From: Novosphingobium sp. ERN07
Lineage (GTDB): Bacteria; Pseudomonadota; Alphaproteobacteria; Sphingomonadales; Sphingomonadaceae
Direction of reading: 5' to 3'
Assembly (NCBI RefSeq): GCF_012641335.1
Contig: NZ_JABAID010000014.1
Coordinates: 28,807-92,806, forward strand
Length of the DNA: 64,000 nucleotides
The position numbers were made by a program, and so were the translations under genes. Position 1 is the stretch's first letter, and every line of letters starts with the position of its first letter. Shown in pieces: positions 60,416-64,000 of the stretch. Under the pieces are notes generated by a model that made no database searches, had not been told where the DNA came from, and saw only the letters and a list, made by a program, of their open reading frames with translations.

Positions 60416-62272
60416 TTGAGCATCCCATCCAATTCGAAAATCGGCAATGGTCCTCGCCGGCCCGTCGGTTGGACATCCGTCATCGCAGCGTTGTCCGCGC
60501 GTATGGCCTGGCTTTCGCTGTATCTGTCCGTATTGGTCCGGCACCCGCTTGAAGGGCTTGCCATCGCCTGGTGGTGGCTCGCGCGGCGGCGCCTCCGTGC
60601 ATTGGGGCGGCTGAGAGCGGCGGCTGCCGGGCTGCCGCAGGTCTATCGATGGTGGTCCGTGCTGCATCGCAGCAGCTTTGAAGATCCGTGGCCGCCAGGA
60701 TTGCCCGCACCACATATCATTATTCATCTCCATCTTGCGTCAGGTCACGATGCCGAAGCTGCACGCCGCGCGTGCCTGTCGGTTTTTCGGCAATCGTACA
60801 CCGCATGGACGTTGATCGTAACAACGCAGGACGGCACGCCGATATTGCCACACCATGCCGGCTTGCACATTGCCCCTGGTACGTTTCCTACGCGCGCGGC
60901 AGCTTTGCGACATGTGCTGGCCACGGCATCGTGCGAATACATCGTACCGATTGATTCGAGCATCCAGCTTACACGAGGGGCGCTGCATGCTTATGCCGCG
61001 ACGATTTCAGACATGTCGCCCGCAGCTTCCCGTTCAATTCATCCTGTCGTTTACGCCGATCAGGACGAACTGGACGAACACGGCAATCAGACCAACCCGT
61101 GGCTGAAGCCTGAATGGAATCCCGAAATGTTCGTCGCGCAGGATTACCTGTCGGCCGCCTGCGCATTGCCCCGGCAAGCGGCATGGTCAACGCTAGAACG
61201 CGCGCCATCGCTCGACGAGACGCCCGACGATGGCATTGTCTCGTGTCTGCTTGCTTACATGTTGATTGGCCAGAATGCGCCAAGCCCAGTACATATCGAC
61301 TACATTGCCGCTACAACAGCGGACCGCGCCTGGCAGATTCTTCCTCCGGGGCGGATGGAGGCAATTCGACGGCTGCTCCCCGATGCGAGCATGAAGCGTG
61401 GGCCGTTCGGCACGCTTGACTGCACACATCCTGTCCCGCCATTCGCGCCAAAAGTCAGCATCATCGTCCCGACCCGCGACCGGATCGATCTTTTGCGACC
61501 GTGCATCGACAGCGTTCTGCGATTGACTGATTATCCTGACTATGAATTGATCATTGTCGACAACGGAAGCAGGGAGAACGAAACCCTTGCCTATTTCGAC
61601 CAAGCGAGTGGGGATTTGCGAGTCAGGGTGCTTCGCTGGCCGTATGCCTACAATTATTCGGCAATCAACAATTTCGCCGTAGCCCAAGCGTCAGGGCAGT
61701 ATATCTGTCTCCTCAACAATGACACCGAAGTTATCGCACCCCAATGGCTGAGCGTCATGATGTCCCACGCGATTGGTCAGGACATCGGTGCGGTTGGTGC
61801 AAGGCTGCTGTACGCCGACAGGTCGATCCAGCACGCAGGGGTAGTGATCGGCATGGGGGGGGCTGCTGGGCATGCTCATCGCGGAATTCCAGAAGACGAC
61901 CCCGGCTATTTCGCCCAATCACTGATCGCTCGTCAGGCAACCGCCGTGACAGCGGCCTGCCTTGTCGTATCAAAGGCCAAGTTCGAAAGCGTCGGAGGTC
62001 TGGACGAAAGAGACCTGGCCATCGCCTATAACGATATCGATCTCTGCTTGAAGCTTCGTGGACAGGGGTTACGGAACATCTACGAACCCCGCGCCCTGCT
62101 ATACCATTATGAAAGCAAGTCTCGCGGCCTAGATTTCGCGCCAGAGCACCTCGCGCGATACTTGCGCGAACTAGGCGTTTTTCAGCAGCGCTGGAGCACC
62201 GTAGGCTTTCGCGACCCAACGCATCATCGAATGCTTGATCCTGCAAGCGAGACGTACCGTCTGAAGGTGTGA
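60416..62272 (+). CDS. GT2-type glycosyltransferase with N-terminal membrane/extra domain
   Basis: A 618-residue protein. The C-terminal half (from about residue 345) is a classical family 2 transferase (rhamnosyltransferase-like): VSIIVPTRDRIDLLRPCIDS, IIVDNGSRENETLAYF, YICLLNNDTEVIAPQWL, AYNDIDLCLKLRGQGLRNIY. The middle (100-340) is a second GT2-like fold with LSVFRQSYTAWTLIVTTQDG, and PVVYADQDELDEHGNQTNPW then LKPEWNPEMFVAQDYL, as in GT2 enzymes with tandem domains. There may be one N-terminal membrane helix (residues 22-45). The start is a TTG at 60416; ATG at residue 30 would also keep the domains. It transcribes toward the Calx-beta gene. Confidence 0.82.
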   Translation: MSIPSNSKIGNGPRRPVGWTSVIAALSARMAWLSLYLSVLVRHPLEGLAIAWWWLARRRLRALGRLRAAAAGLPQVYRWWSVLHRSSFEDPWPPGLPAPHIIIHLHLASGHDAEAARRACLSVFRQSYTAWTLIVTTQDGTPILPHHAGLHIAPGTFPTRAAALRHVLATASCEYIVPIDSSIQLTRGALHAYAATISDMSPAASRSIHPVVYADQDELDEHGNQTNPWLKPEWNPEMFVAQDYLSAACALPRQAAWSTLERAPSLDETPDDGIVSCLLAYMLIGQNAPSPVHIDYIAATTADRAWQILPPGRMEAIRRLLPDASMKRGPFGTLDCTHPVPPFAPKVSIIVPTRDRIDLLRPCIDSVLRLTDYPDYELIIVDNGSRENETLAYFDQASGDLRVRVLRWPYAYNYSAINNFAVAQASGQYICLLNNDTEVIAPQWLSVMMSHAIGQDIGAVGARLLYADRSIQHAGVVIGMGGAAGHAHRGIPEDDPGYFAQSLIARQATAVTAACLVVSKAKFESVGGLDERDLAIAYNDIDLCLKLRGQGLRNIYEPRALLYHYESKSRGLDFAPEHLARYLRELGVFQQRWSTVGFRDPTHHRMLDPASETYRLKV

Positions 62273-62444
62273 TCCGGGATGTGGTTTCCTGGATGTGCTG
62301 CGCCAGTGGACGTTAAACAAGCCAAAACGGCCTTTTTGCGGAATCAGTCCGTTTCGGACGTCTAACTCTTTGATTTCCAGCTTGAGCCATAAAAAAAATA
62401 AGTAATAAGTTCATTTTGGAGAATTCACAAAGAGAGCGATTCGT

Positions 62445-64000
62445 ATGACCATTGCTTCAGTGTCAAACGCGACTGCAATCGAAGGAAACAATCTCTCTTT
62501 TACTGTCACGTTGAATCAGGCGGCCGCTGGCACGGAAACCGTTCGGTACCGCTTCCTGACCGGAAATGGGCTTGGCACTGCGGACGACCAGAACACCAGT
62601 TGGTCGGGTGACATGGGCGATATCTATCAACTGACCTTTGCTGCCGGCGAGACGAGCAAGGTCATCACGGTATTTGCGCCGAATGATTCCGTTGACGAGG
62701 TCGACGAGAATTTCACGCTGGAGCTTTTTGATCCCGCCAACCTTGAGCTGGCAGGCGGCGGGCCTGCGCTGCGCGCAATGGGGATCGTGCAGGACAACGA
62801 CGGTACGGGTACGAATCTCGCCGTGCTGGTTGGCTCGCCGATCGTGTACGAAAACGATAGCGGCAATGCCGTGGCTCGCTTCGAAGTGCGCTTGTCGCGC
62901 CCGCACACTTCTGCGCTCTCCATCGCATACAGCACCATAGATGGTTCAGCGATGGCGGGGCAGGATTATCTTGCGACGTCGGGTACGCTTAACATCGCCG
63001 CCGGGCAGGTCGTCGGGTTCGTCGACGTGCCCGTCATCGGCGACAGGACGATCGAAGCGACAGAAACCTTCTTCCTCAAGATCACTCCGCCCGGCGCCGC
63101 CACCTCAACGGACGGCTCGGTGGGTATCGCGACGATTCTCAACGATGATTCTGCCACCGATCAACCGACGATCTCCGTCAGCAGCTATGGCGTGGTCGAA
63201 GGCGACTACATGGCGTTCACCGTCACGATGGACCAACCCTCTGCAGGCTCGGTCACCGTGAATTATCGTTTCCTGACCGGGAACGGCCTTGGCACGGCGA
63301 GCGACCCGAACACCAGTTGGTCGGGCGACATGGGTGAGATCAGGCAACTTGTCTTCACGCCCGGCCAGACAACCCAAACCGTACAGATCTACGTGCCGTC
63401 GGATTCGCTCGACGAGGTCGACCAGAACCTGACGATGGAACTGTTCGATCCCACCAATGCCGAACTGGCAGGCGGTGGTCCGGCCCTGCGTTCGATGGGC
63501 ATCGTGCTCGACGATGATGGTTCCGGCTCGAACCTTGCCGTGCTGGTCGGATCGCCGATCGTCTACGAAGGCGACAGCGGCACCCGCATGGCCCGCTTCG
63601 AAGTGCGCCTGTCCCAGCCCCACACCGCAGCGCTTTCGCTCGCCTACACGACGGTCGACGGCTCAGCGGTTGCCGGGCAGGACTATACGGCAACTTCGGG
63701 CACACTCACACTCGTGGCCGGACAAGTGGTGGGCTATGTCGACGTGCCCGTCACGGGCGACAGGACGATCGAAGCTACCGAGTTCTTCTCCCTGAAAGTC
63801 ACGCCACCCGCAGCGGCCCCGTCGACCGCGGGCACCGTTGGCATCGCGACGATCCTCAACGACGACGCTACCATCGATCAGCCGGCCATCTCCGTCAGCA
63901 ACTATGGCGTGCTTGAAGGCGATTACATGGCGTTCACCGTCACGTTGGACCAGCCATCGGCCGCGTCGGTTACCGTCAACTATCGTTTCCTGACCGGCAA
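62445..64000 (+). CDS. Calx-beta repeat surface protein (5' part)
   Basis: The frame from ATG 62445 (AGAGAG upstream) is open to the window's end (518 codons), so the gene is truncated by the edge. It consists of Calx-beta domains in pairs: module A (VSNATAIEGNNLSFTVTLNQ to RAMGIVQDNDGTG) and module B (AVLVGSPIVYENDSGNAVAR to GSVGIATILNDDSAT), each about 120 residues and ending in the DND/NDD calcium motif. The A-B pair repeats every 239 residues; the window shows two pairs and the start of a third. There is no signal peptide, so export by a type I (RTX-like) system with a C-terminal signal is likely, out of view. It would be a calcium-stiffened adhesin or matrix protein. Confidence 0.88.
   Translation, partial: MTIASVSNATAIEGNNLSFTVTLNQAAAGTETVRYRFLTGNGLGTADDQNTSWSGDMGDIYQLTFAAGETSKVITVFAPNDSVDEVDENFTLELFDPANLELAGGGPALRAMGIVQDNDGTGTNLAVLVGSPIVYENDSGNAVARFEVRLSRPHTSALSIAYSTIDGSAMAGQDYLATSGTLNIAAGQVVGFVDVPVIGDRTIEATETFFLKITPPGAATSTDGSVGIATILNDDSATDQPTISVSSYGVVEGDYMAFTVTMDQPSAGSVTVNYRFLTGNGLGTASDPNTSWSGDMGEIRQLVFTPGQTTQTVQIYVPSDSLDEVDQNLTMELFDPTNAELAGGGPALRSMGIVLDDDGSGSNLAVLVGSPIVYEGDSGTRMARFEVRLSQPHTAALSLAYTTVDGSAVAGQDYTATSGTLTLVAGQVVGYVDVPVTGDRTIEATEFFSLKVTPPAAAPSTAGTVGIATILNDDATIDQPAISVSNYGVLEGDYMAFTVTLDQPSAASVTVNYRFLTG
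62550..64000 (+). repeat. Tandem DNA repeat of 717 bp inside Calx-beta gene
   Basis: The landmark CGnTTCCTGACCGG occurs at 62550, 63267 and 63984, exactly 717 bases apart each time. The neighbouring sequence (AACACCAGTTGGTCGGG and others) is also almost identical in the copies. It shows recent duplication or gene conversion of a two-domain unit; the number of copies past the edge is unknown. Confidence 0.9.

Noticed and set aside
62445..64000. CRISPR-like array because of regular spacing
   Set aside because: The 717-bp period lies inside an open reading frame and matches paired protein domains; there are no short repeats with unique spacers.

Overview
The window looks like chromosomal DNA of a sphingomonad-type alphaproteobacterium, probably Novosphingobium or a close relative. 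The reasons are inference from the sequence: high GC with strong third-position GC, the family make-up (HWE kinase, OprO/P-type porin, TonB receptor, ApaG/UbiK/LptM-like small proteins), an alphaproteobacterial serC leader RNA, and several palindromic intergenic repeats of the kind common in this group. No rRNA, tRNA, CRISPR array, transposase, integrase or plasmid gene was recognised.

Layout. 0.2-7.2 kb: housekeeping and regulation (Nudix, DinB, Bcr/CflA exporter, GGDEF-EAL protein, LysR regulator, ApaG, RecO). 7.2-12.3 kb: leuB, a 270-bp structured palindromic element, a polyprenyl-phosphate sugar synthase fused to GtrA, a PMT-type O-mannosyltransferase, and metZ. 12.3-16.4 kb: HWE sensor kinase, small conserved proteins, TspO, TlyA, a lipoprotein. 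16.4-29.7 kb: amino-acid metabolism (ilvE, lysA, argH, serC, serA, hisZ) with an O/P porin, an SDR dehydrogenase, a siroheme enzyme, a TlpA thioredoxin and one frameshifted gene. 29.8-33 kb: an esterase-like hydrolase and a ZnuD-like TonB receptor.

33-64 kb is a cell-surface polysaccharide region. A minus-strand cassette (33.1-38.3 kb) pairs a GtrB-type transferase and a methyltransferase with two polytopic transferases, one carrying a fused GtrA domain. Next come PhyH-type dioxygenase + kdsA (minus) and, divergently, kdsD-kdsB-phosphatase-kpsC-GT4 (plus). Further on are a fatty-acid hydroxylase, an SDR, an LtaS-like membrane sulfatase-fold protein, and kpsS-kpsE-kpsM-kpsT-FkbM methyltransferase. 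Together these encode synthesis of CMP-Kdo, building of a Kdo-containing lipid anchor, and ABC-dependent export of a capsule. The outer-membrane component (KpsD/Wza type) and a canonical KdsC are not in the window. The right end holds a second methyltransferase, three very large glycosyltransferases and the start of a Calx-beta repeat protein whose DNA repeats with an exact 717-bp spacing.

The strongest unusual signals are: (1) a 15-nt match to the complement of the 16S rRNA 3' tail in front of two overlapping micro-ORFs (16.6 kb); (2) the cloverleaf-like element after leuB (8.3-8.6 kb); (3) two differently wired GtrA fusions in one window; (4) a Kdo/capsule operon with a one-catalytic-domain KpsC and a phosphatase lacking its second catalytic histidine; (5) the giant composite glycosyltransferases beside the Calx-beta repeat protein. 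All functional links are inference from sequence and gene order only.
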